The notes: a model not told the origin generated them from the letters alone. Shown: positions 17,253 through 26,219, counted from the stretch's first letter. The stretch is DNA of 64,000 nucleotides from Roseiflexus castenholzii DSM 13941 (GCF_000017805.1 NC_009767.1:2232001-2296000); one strand, 5' to 3'. Numbers and translations are program-made.

Positions 17253-17306
17253 TGCATGTCTTCATGATACCAGCAGATTGGCATGTCTGCATTCATGAAG
17301 CATGCA
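17253..17306. promoter_or_regulatory. Imperfect inverted repeat between divergent genes
   Basis: TGCATGTCTTCATGA (17253-17267) is mirrored by TCATGAAGCATGCA (17293-17306) with one inserted base. It lies between the LON-domain gene and the SGNH hydrolase and could be an operator or RNA hairpin. Confidence 0.35.
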
Positions 17307-17384
17307 AGAACTGTTCACAGTTGGGGGGGTCTGTGCTTTCTGTTGGCATCACACCCCGCGCGCAACGGCAGAAGGAGGATTGTC

Positions 17385-17999
17385 GTGGAGTGGTACGAAC
17401 CTGAGGTGCAGGAACTGGAACAACTGAATAAAAGCGCGCCTCCACCGGCGGGTGCGGTGCTGTTCTATGGCAGTTCATCACTTCGGCTCTGGACGACGCT
17501 CGGCGAGGATATGGCGCCGTGGACCGTCGTCAACCGCGCCTTCGGCGGATCGACCCTCGCTGCCTGCGTCCATTTCTTCGACCGGTTGGTCATTCCGTGT
17601 GCGCCTGGTTCGATAGTGCTCTATGCCGGCGACAACGACCTCGGCGATGGACGGGCGCCCGACGATGTCGTGCGTTCCCTGCGCGCCATGCTTGCCAGGA
17701 TCGATGCCGCGCTGGGATCGATCCCGGTTGCATATATGTCGATCAAACCCAGCCCGGCGCGCTGGAGCCTGCGCGACAGAATCCAGCGTGTCAATGAGGC
17801 GGCGCGTGCCCTGATGGAACACCGTCCATCAGGATATTACATCGATGTCTATACGTCGATGCTGGGACCCGATGGCCGTCCACGCGCTGAACTGTTCGAC
17901 GCCGATGGGTTGCATCTCAGCGCCAGAGGCTATCAGGTATGGACGCACATTCTGCGTCCTTATGTCGCCGTGCTGTCAGGCGTACAACGTGAGCCATAA
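17385..17999 (+). CDS. SGNH-family hydrolase (GDSL-like lipase/esterase)
   Basis: The 204-aa protein carries the SGNH blocks: nucleophile motif FYGSSSLRLW, block II FGGST, block III GDND, and the C-terminal DGLHLSARGY holding the catalytic Asp and His. Such enzymes hydrolyse esters in lipids or polysaccharides; the substrate is unknown. There is no signal peptide, so it is probably cytoplasmic. The GTG start at 17385 has AAGGAGGA at 17372-17379, five bases upstream; the open frame back to 17283 has no such support. Confidence 0.82.
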   Translation: MEWYEPEVQELEQLNKSAPPPAGAVLFYGSSSLRLWTTLGEDMAPWTVVNRAFGGSTLAACVHFFDRLVIPCAPGSIVLYAGDNDLGDGRAPDDVVRSLRAMLARIDAALGSIPVAYMSIKPSPARWSLRDRIQRVNEAARALMEHRPSGYYIDVYTSMLGPDGRPRAELFDADGLHLSARGYQVWTHILRPYVAVLSGVQREP

Positions 18000-18210
18000 G
18001 CGTCTGTGTGGCAGGGCACAATCAAATCTGTACCCATTCTTAACACGGTTCTAACCATGCTGTCGTACATAGAGAGCAAGATGGCAGAAACACCTGCCCA
18101 TCGCGCGCGTATTGCCGTCAATCCGCTTCTAAGGTCCGGTTGCCGACGTGTTGTTCGATCTGGTCGTATGCGGCGCACTTTCGTGCGTTAGTGCAGAGTG
18201 GTGACCATCT

Positions 18211-18939
18211 GTGCAGCGAGAATACTATCTATGGTGGAGTCCCCGTTTGCAGCGGGACATGGAAATGCTGGTCATTGGTCATGCAGGAGCGCGGGTGCTG
18301 GTCTTTCCGACCCGCGCCGGACGGTTCTACGACTACGAGAATTGGGGCCTGGTCGAGACATTGCGCCCGTCGATCGAGCAGGGGTTTCTGCAACTCTACT
18401 GTGTTGATAGCGTGGATCGCGAAAGCCTGTACGCCTTTCACCGTCCTCCGCAGGAGCGGATTGCGCGGCACGTGCAGTATGAGTCGTACATTCTCGACGA
18501 AGTGCTCTCACTCTCGCGACAACTCAACCCCAATCCGTTCGTGATCGCCCATGGATGCAGCCTGGGCGCTTACCATGCCGTCAACATCGCCTTTCGCCAT
18601 CCGCACCTGTTCCACAAAGTCGTCGCATTGAGCGGGCGATACGATCTGACCGTCGCCACCGGATCATTTCGCGCACTTTTCGATGGATACTACGATGACA
18701 CAATCTATTTTCACACTCCCTGCCACTTTATTCCGCGCCTGACCGATCCGTCCATCCTGGCACACCTGCGTCGCATGGAGATCACACTCGTCATCGGCGA
18801 GGAAGACCCGTTCATCTGGACCAACCACGCCCTCAGCGCGGCGCTGTGGGAAAAGGATATCCCGCACGCGCTGCATATCTGGCCCGGCGAAGCCCACCGT
18901 ATCGAACACTGGCGCGAGATGATCCGGCACTATCTGTAA
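18211..18939 (+). CDS. Esterase-family alpha/beta hydrolase
   Basis: The 242-aa protein starts at GTG 18211 with GGTGA six bases upstream. The nucleophile elbow is HGCSLGAYHAV (G-x-S-x-G form GCSLG). An Asp in VIGEEDPF and a His in GEAHRIEHW complete the likely triad. It resembles the putative esterase family around esterase D and antigen 85 seen in many Chloroflexota. The substrate is unknown. The 211 bp between the SGNH gene and this one contains nothing recognisable. Confidence 0.8.
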   Translation: MQREYYLWWSPRLQRDMEMLVIGHAGARVLVFPTRAGRFYDYENWGLVETLRPSIEQGFLQLYCVDSVDRESLYAFHRPPQERIARHVQYESYILDEVLSLSRQLNPNPFVIAHGCSLGAYHAVNIAFRHPHLFHKVVALSGRYDLTVATGSFRALFDGYYDDTIYFHTPCHFIPRLTDPSILAHLRRMEITLVIGEEDPFIWTNHALSAALWEKDIPHALHIWPGEAHRIEHWREMIRHYL

Positions 18940-19031
18940 GGAAGACCGTCAGGCGGATGGCAGGTACGGGGGGGGGCGCCATCCATCCTGCCCGCGACCC
19001 GGACATGGAACGAACGCAGCGCGACGGCGTA

Positions 19032-19099
19032 ATACCAATGACGATTGAAGATACCGCATGCTTGTCATTCCGAGCGCAGCGAGGAATCTGAGCGGGGCG
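19032..19099 (+). repeat. Interspersed element, truncated copy R5
   Basis: ATACCAATGACGATTGAAGA through GAGGAATCTGAGCGGG matches the first ~65 bp of the ~147-bp element, then is replaced by the 19-mer tandem block. Confidence 0.8.
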
Positions 19100-19482
19100 C
19101 GGGCGGGACATCGGCGCACGGGCGGGCATCCGAACACGGGGGCGGGTCACGGGGTCGCGGGCGGGTCACCAGGGCGCAGGCGGGCCACGGGGTTGCGGGC
19201 GGGCCGCGGAGTCGCAGGCGGGACATCGGCGCACGGGCGGGCATCCGAACATGGGGGCGGGTCACGGGGTCGCGGGCGGGTCACCAGGGCGCAGGCGGGC
19301 CACGGGGTTGCGGGCGGGCCGCGGAGTCGCAGGCGGGACATCGGCGCACGGGCGGGCATCCGAACATGGGGGCGGGTCACCAGGGCGCAGGCGGGCTACG
19401 GGGTTGCGGGCGGGCCACGGGGTTGCGGGCGGGCATCCGAACATGGGGGCGGGTCACCAGGGCGCAGGCGGGTCTCAGACCC
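19100..19482. repeat. 19-bp tandem repeats arranged in 115-bp higher-order units
   Basis: The block is made of 19-bp units starting GCGGG(T/C/A)CA. Six different units, one of them 20 bp, form a 115-bp super-unit that repeats exactly: GGGACATCGG recurs at 19105, 19220 and 19335. After about two super-units the order breaks into partial units up to 19482. Open frames across it encode Gly/Arg-rich, collagen-like peptides and are judged artefacts. Confidence 0.92.
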
Positions 19483-19499
19483 GCTCGCGCCCGGTGTCA

Positions 19500-19508
19500 T
19501 GCTATACT
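19500..19508 (+). promoter_or_regulatory. Putative promoter of the AAA ATPase gene, TGCTATACT
   Basis: This extended -10 lies 65 nt before the start at 19573, directly after the 19-mer block. There is no clear -35. Confidence 0.45.
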
Positions 19509-19572
19509 TAACTGACCGCCTGAAGAAGGGCACGAAGAGAACGCCACAGCACGCAAGGGGAAGGGAGTTGAT

Positions 19573-20871
19573 ATGCAACCCGCACTTTCGCAGAACCCTC
19601 AAGTCGAATCTGCAACGTCGCTGCTTCCACTTCGTCCGCGAAGTATCGAGGCGACCGGGCTGACGCTCTCGTTTATTGCCGATCAGATGCTGCGCGCCCT
19701 CTATCTGATCGGTGAGATGACCGGTCTGCAGCTGGTGGAATTACTGCACCTTCCGTGGGAAAATGTGCTTGATCAGGCGATGGCCTATCTGCGACGCGAG
19801 CAGATGGCTGAAGTCAAGGGCAGCAGCGGCGTCGGTGAGAAAGCATATCGTTATCAGGCGACAGCCAAAGGTATCACGCGCGCGAAAGAGATCGGCGAGC
19901 GGACGCAGTACCTGGGACCGGCGCCGGTCAACCTGTCTGATTACCGCAATGTGATGCATCGGCAGACGACGCAGGGATTAGTCGTAACTGAAGCGGCCAT
20001 TCGTGAAGCGTTTTCGCACCTGGTGCTCAGCGACTCAATTCTGCTCCAGTTGGGACCGGCGATCAACTCTGGTCGTTCAATCTTCCTCTTTGGGCATGCC
20101 GGGAACGGCAAGACCTCGATTGCTGAAGCGACGGCACGGCTGCTTTCAGACTCGATTGCCATTCCGCACGCCATCATCGTCGATGGACAGATTATTCGCA
20201 TCTTCGATCCTATTCACCACGAGCGCCGTCCACTGGCGGAAGGGCAGGAATACGCCTACGATCAACGCTGGGTGCTGTCGCGGCGTCCGGTTGTCATTGC
20301 CGGTGGTGAATTGAATATGGGGTCGCTCGACCTTGAATATGATGAGTACAGCAAATATTACGAAGCGCCGCTTCAGTTGAAAGCCAACGGCGGATTATTC
20401 CTGATCGACGACTTTGGCCGGCAGCAGATGCGCCCGCGCGATCTGCTCAACCGCTGGATCGTCCCACTCGAGAAACGGGTAGACTACCTGACCCTGCATA
20501 CCGGCAAGAAGATTGAAGTGCCATTCGATCAGTTAATCATCTTCTCGACCAATATCGAGCCAAAGCAACTGGTCGATGAAGCCTTTTTGCGGCGCATCCG
20601 CTACAAAATCGAAATCGGCAACCCGACGCCGGCAGAGTATCGCGAGATTATGCGCCGCGTCTGCAAGGCGAAGAACGTGCCATACAGCGACGACGGGCTG
20701 CGCTATTTGTTGGAGGTGGAGTACCCGCGCCGCAAACTGGAACTGCGCGCCGTCCATCCGCGCGATCTGATCGATCAGGTAATCGATTACGCGCGCTTTC
20801 TGGGGGTGCCGCCGACTATGTCGCGGGAACTGCTGGCGGCAGCGTGCAAGTCGTACTTTGTCGAGATGTGA
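19573..20871 (+). CDS. AAA ATPase with N-terminal winged-helix-like region
   Basis: The 432-aa protein has Walker A GHAGNGKTS near residue 178 and Walker B LFLIDDFGRQ near 275, followed by FSTNIEP and an arginine-rich FLRRIRYKIE sensor segment. Residues 35-110 resemble a winged helix (LQLVELLHLPWENVLDQAMA, then a wing ending in YQATAKGITRAKEIG). The role is unknown; homologues in Chloroflexota are annotated only as ATPases. AGGGAG lies about 8 nt upstream of the ATG. The gene is 15 bp upstream of aat and probably co-transcribed with it. Confidence 0.8.
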   Translation: MQPALSQNPQVESATSLLPLRPRSIEATGLTLSFIADQMLRALYLIGEMTGLQLVELLHLPWENVLDQAMAYLRREQMAEVKGSSGVGEKAYRYQATAKGITRAKEIGERTQYLGPAPVNLSDYRNVMHRQTTQGLVVTEAAIREAFSHLVLSDSILLQLGPAINSGRSIFLFGHAGNGKTSIAEATARLLSDSIAIPHAIIVDGQIIRIFDPIHHERRPLAEGQEYAYDQRWVLSRRPVVIAGGELNMGSLDLEYDEYSKYYEAPLQLKANGGLFLIDDFGRQQMRPRDLLNRWIVPLEKRVDYLTLHTGKKIEVPFDQLIIFSTNIEPKQLVDEAFLRRIRYKIEIGNPTPAEYREIMRRVCKAKNVPYSDDGLRYLLEVEYPRRKLELRAVHPRDLIDQVIDYARFLGVPPTMSRELLAAACKSYFVEM

Positions 20872-20886
20872 TCTGCTCCTGGCGCC

Positions 20887-21480
20887 ATGCTCACACCCGA
20901 TATGCTGATCGCCGCGTACTGCCAGGGTCTCTTCCCTATGGCGGATGAGCACGGCGTTATTCATTGGTACGACCCGCATCCCCGCGCGATTTTACCGCTC
21001 GAGGCGTTTCACGTGCCGCATCGCCTGGCGCGCACCGTGCGCAAAGGCGTGTTCACGATCCGCACCGACACTGCCTTCACCGATGTGATGCGCGCCTGCG
21101 CCGAACCGGCTCCGGGGCGCGAAACGACCTGGATTTCGGAAGAAATGATCGTTGCCTACAGCGCGCTGCATCGCATGGGGTTCGCCCACAGCGTCGAAGC
21201 CTGGCGCGACGGCCGTTTGGTTGGCGGGTTGTACGGTGTGGCGATCCGGGGGCTGTTTGCGGGTGAGAGCATGTTCAGCCGCGAGCGCGACGCCAGCAAA
21301 GTCGCGCTGGTGCACCTTGTCGAGCGGTTGCGGCGCGGCGGGTATGTGCTGCTCGACTCACAGTTCCTTGGGTCGCCGCACCTGCTCCAGTTTGGGCTGA
21401 TCGAGATCCCACGATGGGAATACCGGCGGCGCCTGGCACAAGCGCTTCAGATCGATGCATCGTGGGATGCGCCAGTGTAA
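20887..21480 (+). CDS. aat: Leucyl/phenylalanyl-tRNA--protein transferase
   Basis: The 197-aa protein matches Aat throughout: LIAAYCQGLFPMADE, IHWYDPHPRAILPLE, ETTWISEEMI and the GNAT-fold core GGLYGVAIRGLFAGESMFSR with ASKVALVHLVERL. Aat attaches Leu or Phe to N-terminal Arg/Lys of proteins to mark them for ClpSAP degradation. It is somewhat shorter than the E. coli enzyme (234 aa) at the N-terminus, as in many bacteria. It ends 6 bp before the convergent protease gene. Confidence 0.95.
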   Translation: MLTPDMLIAAYCQGLFPMADEHGVIHWYDPHPRAILPLEAFHVPHRLARTVRKGVFTIRTDTAFTDVMRACAEPAPGRETTWISEEMIVAYSALHRMGFAHSVEAWRDGRLVGGLYGVAIRGLFAGESMFSRERDASKVALVHLVERLRRGGYVLLDSQFLGSPHLLQFGLIEIPRWEYRRRLAQALQIDASWDAPV

Positions 21481-21486
21481 TCGGCG

Positions 21487-22743
21487 TCACTCACGCGGGC
21501 GTGCGCCGAGTGTCATCGTAATCTGCTCCTGGCGATCGCCACGTTGGACGGTCATCATCACAGTATCGCCGACGGACGTTTCAAGTTCGAGATAACTGAC
21601 GAGTTCATCGCTGTCACGCACCGGTTGGCCATTAATCGCAATAATAATGTCGCCACCGATGCGCAATTCGCGCCCGCCAACCGAAACGATCTGCGTTCCG
21701 CTGCGCAGCCCTGCGCGGGCGGCAGGGCTATCGGGCACAACCTCGGTGATCAGCACACCCTGACGCGCCGGCAGGTTCAGGCTATCCGCCAGCAACGGAT
21801 CGACATCGCGCATTCCGATGCCCATCCACGGGTGATCGTAGCGACCATCGCGGATGAGCGCCGGAACCACCCGGCTGACCGCGTTGGACGGCACTGCATA
21901 CCCGACCCCCTCGAAGGCGCCGGAACCGCTGCTGATAGCCGTATTGACACCGATCACTTCGCCGTAGATATTGAGCAGCGGACCGCCGGAATTCCCCGGA
22001 TTGATCGCCGCGTCCGTCTGAATGATATTCGGGATGCGGAAGCGCCCGCCGCTGTTGCTCGCGGGCCCGCTGAGGCTGCGCCCAATGCCGCTAACGACTC
22101 CCACCGTGAGGGTGTTGCGCAACCCAAACGGATTGCCGATTGCAATCGCGCGCTGACCGACCTCGACGGTTCGCGAGTCGGCGAGGGGCAACGGCGCTGC
22201 TCCCGGCGGCAAGGCATCGACTTTCAGCACCGCAAGATCGCTTCCCGGATCGCTGCCGACCAACCGCGCCATCACCACCGTGCCGTCGGAGAAGCGCACC
22301 TGGAACTTCGCGCCGTTTTCGACCACGTGGTTATTGGTGACAATATGCCCCTGATCATCGAACAGAAAGCCAGAACCCTGACTGGTGGGAACGGTGAACG
22401 GCGCTCCGCCAACCGGCGGATGATCGGCAACCACTTCAATGCTGACAACCGCCGGATTCACCTGCCGGTAGAGGGCGGTCAGTGCTGCCTGCTCGGCTTC
22501 CAGCGGGTTGGTCAGTTCTGGTGGAAGGGTCGGCAGCGGCGCCTGCGCAGGCAATGGCGCAGGGGTGGTCGTTGGCGCTGACGGCGTGATCGGTGCGCGG
22601 GTCGCCTCTGCCTGAACTGCTGCGGTCGGAGCGGTAGTTTGTTCTGTTGCCACAGGACGCGGCAGATCGACCGATGGCAGGGTGCATCCCATGGGGAGCA
22701 CAAGCATCGTCACGAGTGCGGCGAATATCAAAGAAGCGCGCAT
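21487..22743 (-). CDS. HtrA/DegP-type serine protease with one PDZ domain
   Basis: The 418-aa protein has an N-terminal hydrophobic signal ending in LPMGC, perhaps a lipoprotein signal (the -3 residue is atypical), then a Thr/Pro/Ala-rich linker of about 80 residues. The trypsin-like domain shows all three catalytic residues: His in IVTNNHVVENG, Asp in GSDLAVLKVD, Ser in INPGNSGGPL. A single C-terminal PDZ domain follows (GVLITEVVPDSPAARAGL). It should degrade or refold damaged proteins outside the membrane. The start is fixed by AGGAGA 7 nt upstream. It follows the epimerase gene by 11 bp and is probably co-transcribed. Confidence 0.93.
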   Translation of the reverse strand: MRASLIFAALVTMLVLPMGCTLPSVDLPRPVATEQTTAPTAAVQAEATRAPITPSAPTTTPAPLPAQAPLPTLPPELTNPLEAEQAALTALYRQVNPAVVSIEVVADHPPVGGAPFTVPTSQGSGFLFDDQGHIVTNNHVVENGAKFQVRFSDGTVVMARLVGSDPGSDLAVLKVDALPPGAAPLPLADSRTVEVGQRAIAIGNPFGLRNTLTVGVVSGIGRSLSGPASNSGGRFRIPNIIQTDAAINPGNSGGPLLNIYGEVIGVNTAISSGSGAFEGVGYAVPSNAVSRVVPALIRDGRYDHPWMGIGMRDVDPLLADSLNLPARQGVLITEVVPDSPAARAGLRSGTQIVSVGGRELRIGGDIIIAINGQPVRDSDELVSYLELETSVGDTVMMTVQRGDRQEQITMTLGARPRE

Positions 22744-22754
22744 ACGCGAATCTC

Positions 22755-23690
22755 CTATGGCAAGCGCGCAAGCGCCGCGCGCAGCGCCGGTTCCAATGTC
22801 GGATAGGCGAACGGATAGCCGAGCGCCTGCGCTTTTGCCGGTATGGCGCGTTGCCGTTCGATGAGCAGGGCCGGCGCCATTTCGCCGAGCAGCAAGCGGA
22901 GCACAAAGCCGGGCAACGGCAGCCACGACGGTCGCCCCAGCACGCGCCCAAGGGTCGCGCTGAAGTCGCGGTTCCGCTGCGGTTCCGGCGCCACGCCGTT
23001 GAATGGTCCGCTGGCGCGCTCATCGTCGATGCAGCGCATGATCAGTCCTACTTCGTCGTCCAGGTGAATCCAGGACCACCATTGCGTTCCCGGCAGAATG
23101 GGACCGCCGACAAACAGTTGAAACGGCAGCAGCAACCGCGCCAGGGCGCCCTCATGGCGATCAAGCACAATCCCAGTGCGCATCATAACAGTGCGAACGC
23201 CAAGGTCCGCAGCACGAGATGCTTCACCTTCCCACGCTACGCACACCTGCGCCAGGAAGTTGCGCCCTGGCGGTGCGTTTTCATCGACCGGCTCATCGCC
23301 CCGTGGACCGTAGTAGTCGATGCCGGACGCACAGACGAAGACCGAAGGGCGCCGGGAAGCGCGCGCCATTGCTTCGACCAATGTGTGCGTGCTGACGGTG
23401 CGGCTTTCAAGGATTTCGTGTTTATACGCAGGCGTCCAACGCCGACCGGCAATCGACGCTCCTGCCAGATGGACGACCGCATCGGCGGTTTCCAGGACCG
23501 ACTCCCATGTGCCGCCGGTTGCGGCATCCCAGGCGATATACTGCGTTGCACCGGGAAGGACGGCGCGCGCTGCGTCTGGTCGGCGGGTAAATACCGTTAC
23601 CGTGTCGCCGCGCGCCATCAGGCGGCGGCAGAGCGCCTTGCCGATCAATCCGGTTGCGCCGGTGATGACAATGTGCTTGTGTGCAGACAT
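22755..23690 (-). CDS. TIGR01777-family SDR epimerase (YfcH/SulA-like)
   Basis: The 311-aa protein begins with the Rossmann motif HIVITGATGLIGKALCRRL and carries the family segments VVHLAGASIAGRRWT, SGIDYYG and WSWIHLDDEV, plus the C-terminal LLGEMAPALLIERQR (DUF1731). Members are NAD(P)-dependent epimerase/dehydratase-like proteins of uncertain substrate. It is the first gene of a likely two-gene unit with the HtrA protease. Confidence 0.9.
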   Translation of the reverse strand: MSAHKHIVITGATGLIGKALCRRLMARGDTVTVFTRRPDAARAVLPGATQYIAWDAATGGTWESVLETADAVVHLAGASIAGRRWTPAYKHEILESRTVSTHTLVEAMARASRRPSVFVCASGIDYYGPRGDEPVDENAPPGRNFLAQVCVAWEGEASRAADLGVRTVMMRTGIVLDRHEGALARLLLPFQLFVGGPILPGTQWWSWIHLDDEVGLIMRCIDDERASGPFNGVAPEPQRNRDFSATLGRVLGRPSWLPLPGFVLRLLLGEMAPALLIERQRAIPAKAQALGYPFAYPTLEPALRAALARLP

Positions 23691-23893
23691 GGGTGCGTTC
23701 CAGCACGTCTCCGGCGATTAATGATACGCCGTTGCGAGTATAAGAGCATCCATCACGTAAAAACGGCACCCTTCCCCTTCGTTGCACTGAGGGCGATATG
23801 CGACGTTCGCGGAGCACCTCCGCTGCGCTCGGAGTGACGGAGATCTTCCGTTGTTTCTCGCATGAACGCCAACCCAATGCAACGCCAGCAACC

Positions 23894-24907
23894 TCAGCGA
23901 TGCTCTCTGATCAGACGATTGAGTTTGCGGTAGGCGCGCCAGAGAATGGCGATCTTGCCGGTAAATGGAACGTAGGCGCGTTTCTGGAACACGTCGTAGT
24001 CGTTGGCGACGATGCGTGGCAAAATGCCACGATAGATCTCCGCAGCCGCAGCAATAGCCATCCGACCGTCTGGATCGAGCAGTGCAATACCGGGCCAGGA
24101 CTCATCGTACAGGGCGTGTGCGCGTTCCATCTCGAAGCGCATCAAAGCCCGGAAGCGATCATCGCGTCGACCATGAAGAATATCATCATCCGTCAACCCA
24201 AAGCGACGCAGGTCTTCCTGCGGGAGATAGATTCGTCCGCGTCGCGCATCTTCGCCAACATCGCGCAAAATATTGGTCAATTGCAGCGCCACGCCAAGTT
24301 TCACCGCATACGGCGCAGCGCCATCGCGGTGCCCAATAATGTGCATCGAGAGCAAACCGACCACAGAAGCGACACGGTAGCAGTAGAGCCAGAGATCGTC
24401 AAACGTCTCATATCGGTGGATGGTGAGATCCATCGCAATGCCGGCCAGCAACTCGTCCACGAGGGCGCGCGGAAGAGCGTAACGCCGCACAGTATCGTCC
24501 CATGCGAGCAAAACCGGATGATCGGCAGGCGGATGTGGCGCGTGGACGCGCGCCACCCAATTTGCCAGCGTGCGCGCCGGGTCGCCGGTCGCGCGATCTA
24601 CGGTATCATCGCTGGCGCGGCAGAACGCATACAGGGCGCGAACAGCCAGTCGTTTTTCGCGCGGCAGAAGCTGTGAACTGAGGTGAAAACTGCGCGAGTT
24701 GACGCGCGTCACCTCGACACAATACTGATACGCTGCATCGAGTGTCAGTGATGGCAGAGCATCGGTCGAAGGCGTCTCGTGCCCAATGATATCAGGTTCA
24801 GCCAGGTGGCGCAGATTAGCGAGCAGGGCCGCAGCATCGCGGATCGGCGCTTCACGCTCACCGAATGCTCGAACCGGTATTCTGGCAGAATGCTGGAGCG
24901 ATGCCAT
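23894..24907 (-). CDS. crtB: Phytoene/squalene synthase family protein (probable phytoene synthase)
   Basis: The 337-aa protein has both aspartate-rich prenyl-binding motifs: ASDDTVDR near residue 115 and LRDVGEDARRGRIYLP near 225. ARALYAFCRASDD and QLTNILRDVGED match CrtB signatures. It should condense two geranylgeranyl diphosphates to phytoene; a squalene-synthase role cannot be excluded. An N-terminal extension of about 45 residues precedes the core. The start at 24907 has AGAGGGG just upstream. A carH-like regulator lies directly upstream on the same strand, supporting light-controlled carotenoid synthesis. Confidence 0.88.
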   Translation of the reverse strand: MASLQHSARIPVRAFGEREAPIRDAAALLANLRHLAEPDIIGHETPSTDALPSLTLDAAYQYCVEVTRVNSRSFHLSSQLLPREKRLAVRALYAFCRASDDTVDRATGDPARTLANWVARVHAPHPPADHPVLLAWDDTVRRYALPRALVDELLAGIAMDLTIHRYETFDDLWLYCYRVASVVGLLSMHIIGHRDGAAPYAVKLGVALQLTNILRDVGEDARRGRIYLPQEDLRRFGLTDDDILHGRRDDRFRALMRFEMERAHALYDESWPGIALLDPDGRMAIAAAAEIYRGILPRIVANDYDVFQKRAYVPFTGKIAILWRAYRKLNRLIREHR

Positions 24908-25050
24908 GACCCCTCTTTTGGAACGCTCAGTTCCTCCTCTAATCATCGATGGCGCAGTTACAGGAGCGATATGGCGCTATCTCATAGGTGCCTTTGAGTG
25001 GCACACATGCGCTCCTGTATTGCGCCCCCCACAGAGAGCGCTGCCTCATA

Positions 25051-25064
25051 CCCTGCTAGCAGGG
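25051..25064. promoter_or_regulatory. 14-bp perfect palindrome between carH and crtB
   Basis: CCCTGCTAGCAGGG is fully self-complementary and lies in the crtB leader, 144 bp upstream of its start. It is a candidate operator or hairpin; the binding protein is not known. Confidence 0.35.
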
Positions 25065-25132
25065 CAGGAGTGCGCACCGTACCACGACGCGCTGGCTGGT
25101 TGTCCACAACCGGCTGGCGTGTTCAGAGCGAC

Positions 25133-25138
25133 ATTATA
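25133..25138 (-). promoter_or_regulatory. Putative crtB promoter, -10 TATAAT
   Basis: A consensus -10 on the minus strand sits between the end of carH and crtB. A TTGATA about 20 nt upstream is a poor -35 match, so an activator or a CarH-type repressor could be involved. Confidence 0.35.
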
Positions 25139-25180
25139 GCGCCATTTGCGTCAGAGGCTATCAACCGACTCTACGTGAGA

Positions 25181-26140
25181 CTACGAGCGTTGAGGGGGGA
25201 TGGATGCACCATTATTCGCCATGATCGAACTGACGGTTTGCACCAGTTCGCGCGCATCCTGGCCCAGGAACACCCCTGGAATAGCGGCGCACAATTCGGG
25301 ATTGACATTGAAGATACGCCCGCCGTACCCGAAATGAACGTGGGGAAACTCCTGCCGGACGGCTCGCGCCACTTCCAGCAGGTTCATCGCGGTTTCGAGC
25401 GTTGAAGCCGACAGACAGACGAGCTTTGGGCGGACCTTGCGAATGGTTTCGAGCAGGTCGGCAAGCGGCACCTGGGCGCCCAGGTAGACCACATGCCATC
25501 CGCGACGCACCAGGAAGAGACTGGCGAACATCACTCCCAAGTCGTGCAGTTCCTGCGGTGCGCATCCGACCACAATCGTATCGCGCTGCGGCTGGTTCTC
25601 GAAAACGTTCAGCAGGCTCGCCAGTTTGCGTCGCACAAACTCAGTCGCAAAATGCTCCGCCGCAACGTTGATCTCACCGCGGTGCCAGCGCTCGCCGACT
25701 TCCACCATCGTTGGCTGGATCACCTCCAGCAGCACCTGCTCGAACGGATAGATCGCAAACGCTTCCGACACCAGGCGCTCGGCATTTTGGGCATCGAAGG
25801 TTGTCAACGCCACCACAAGGTCCTCGACCATGCGATCAATCGAGCGGTTGGCATCCGGTTCGACATGCGGCGGCGCCTGGTCGGTCACGCTTGTCAGCAG
25901 CATAATGGCATGGCTGATGTTGACCCCTTCGGCAGTGCGGTCGCGCAGCCAGCGAATAATCGCAATGTCGCGCTCCGAGTAGAGACGATGACCGCCCGGC
26001 GTGCGCTGCGGGCAGGGAATGCCGTAGCGCCGCTCCCAGGCGCGAAACGTGTCAGGCGGGACGCCGGTTTCGCGCGCGACGGCTTTAGTATTGAAAACGG
26101 GCGCTGTCGAAAGTTGCCCAAGAGATGGAGGTTGCGCCAT
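25181..26140 (-). CDS. carH: CarH-type B12-dependent photoreceptor repressor (MerR HTH plus cobalamin domain)
   Basis: The 319-aa protein has a MerR-type helix-turn-helix at residues 15-85 (FNTKAVARETGVPPDTFRAWERRYG, TPGGHRLYSERDI). A helical cobalamin-capping domain follows with the diagnostic W-x9-EH motif (WHRGEINVAAEH). The B12-binding domain carries the lower-ligand signature E-x-H-x-x-G (ELHDLG). In characterised CarH proteins this architecture binds adenosylcobalamin, represses carotenoid genes in the dark and is released by light. The neighbouring crtB is the obvious target. The sequence shows all diagnostic motifs; light response itself is inferred. Confidence 0.9.
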   Translation of the reverse strand: MAQPPSLGQLSTAPVFNTKAVARETGVPPDTFRAWERRYGIPCPQRTPGGHRLYSERDIAIIRWLRDRTAEGVNISHAIMLLTSVTDQAPPHVEPDANRSIDRMVEDLVVALTTFDAQNAERLVSEAFAIYPFEQVLLEVIQPTMVEVGERWHRGEINVAAEHFATEFVRRKLASLLNVFENQPQRDTIVVGCAPQELHDLGVMFASLFLVRRGWHVVYLGAQVPLADLLETIRKVRPKLVCLSASTLETAMNLLEVARAVRQEFPHVHFGYGGRIFNVNPELCAAIPGVFLGQDARELVQTVSSIMANNGASIPPQRS

Positions 26141-26190
26141 TGCGGTTTGCCCCTCACGTGATTGTTAAATTTCCCACGGACTCGATCTGT

Positions 26191-26219
26191 AGATTAGCAC
26201 AACGCACACCTCTTGTCAA
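26191..26219 (-). promoter_or_regulatory. Putative carH promoter, TTGACA-17-TAATCT
   Basis: A perfect -35 (26214-26219) and a fair -10 (26191-26196) are separated by 17 bp, about 50 nt upstream of the carH start. The spacer contains TGTGC twice (TGTGCGTTGTGC), a possible direct-repeat operator for autoregulation. Confidence 0.6.

Noticed and set aside
19045..19663. Gly/Arg-rich collagen-like protein
   Set aside because: It is encoded entirely by the 19-mer block, is open in multiple frames on both strands, and runs into the AAA ATPase in another frame.
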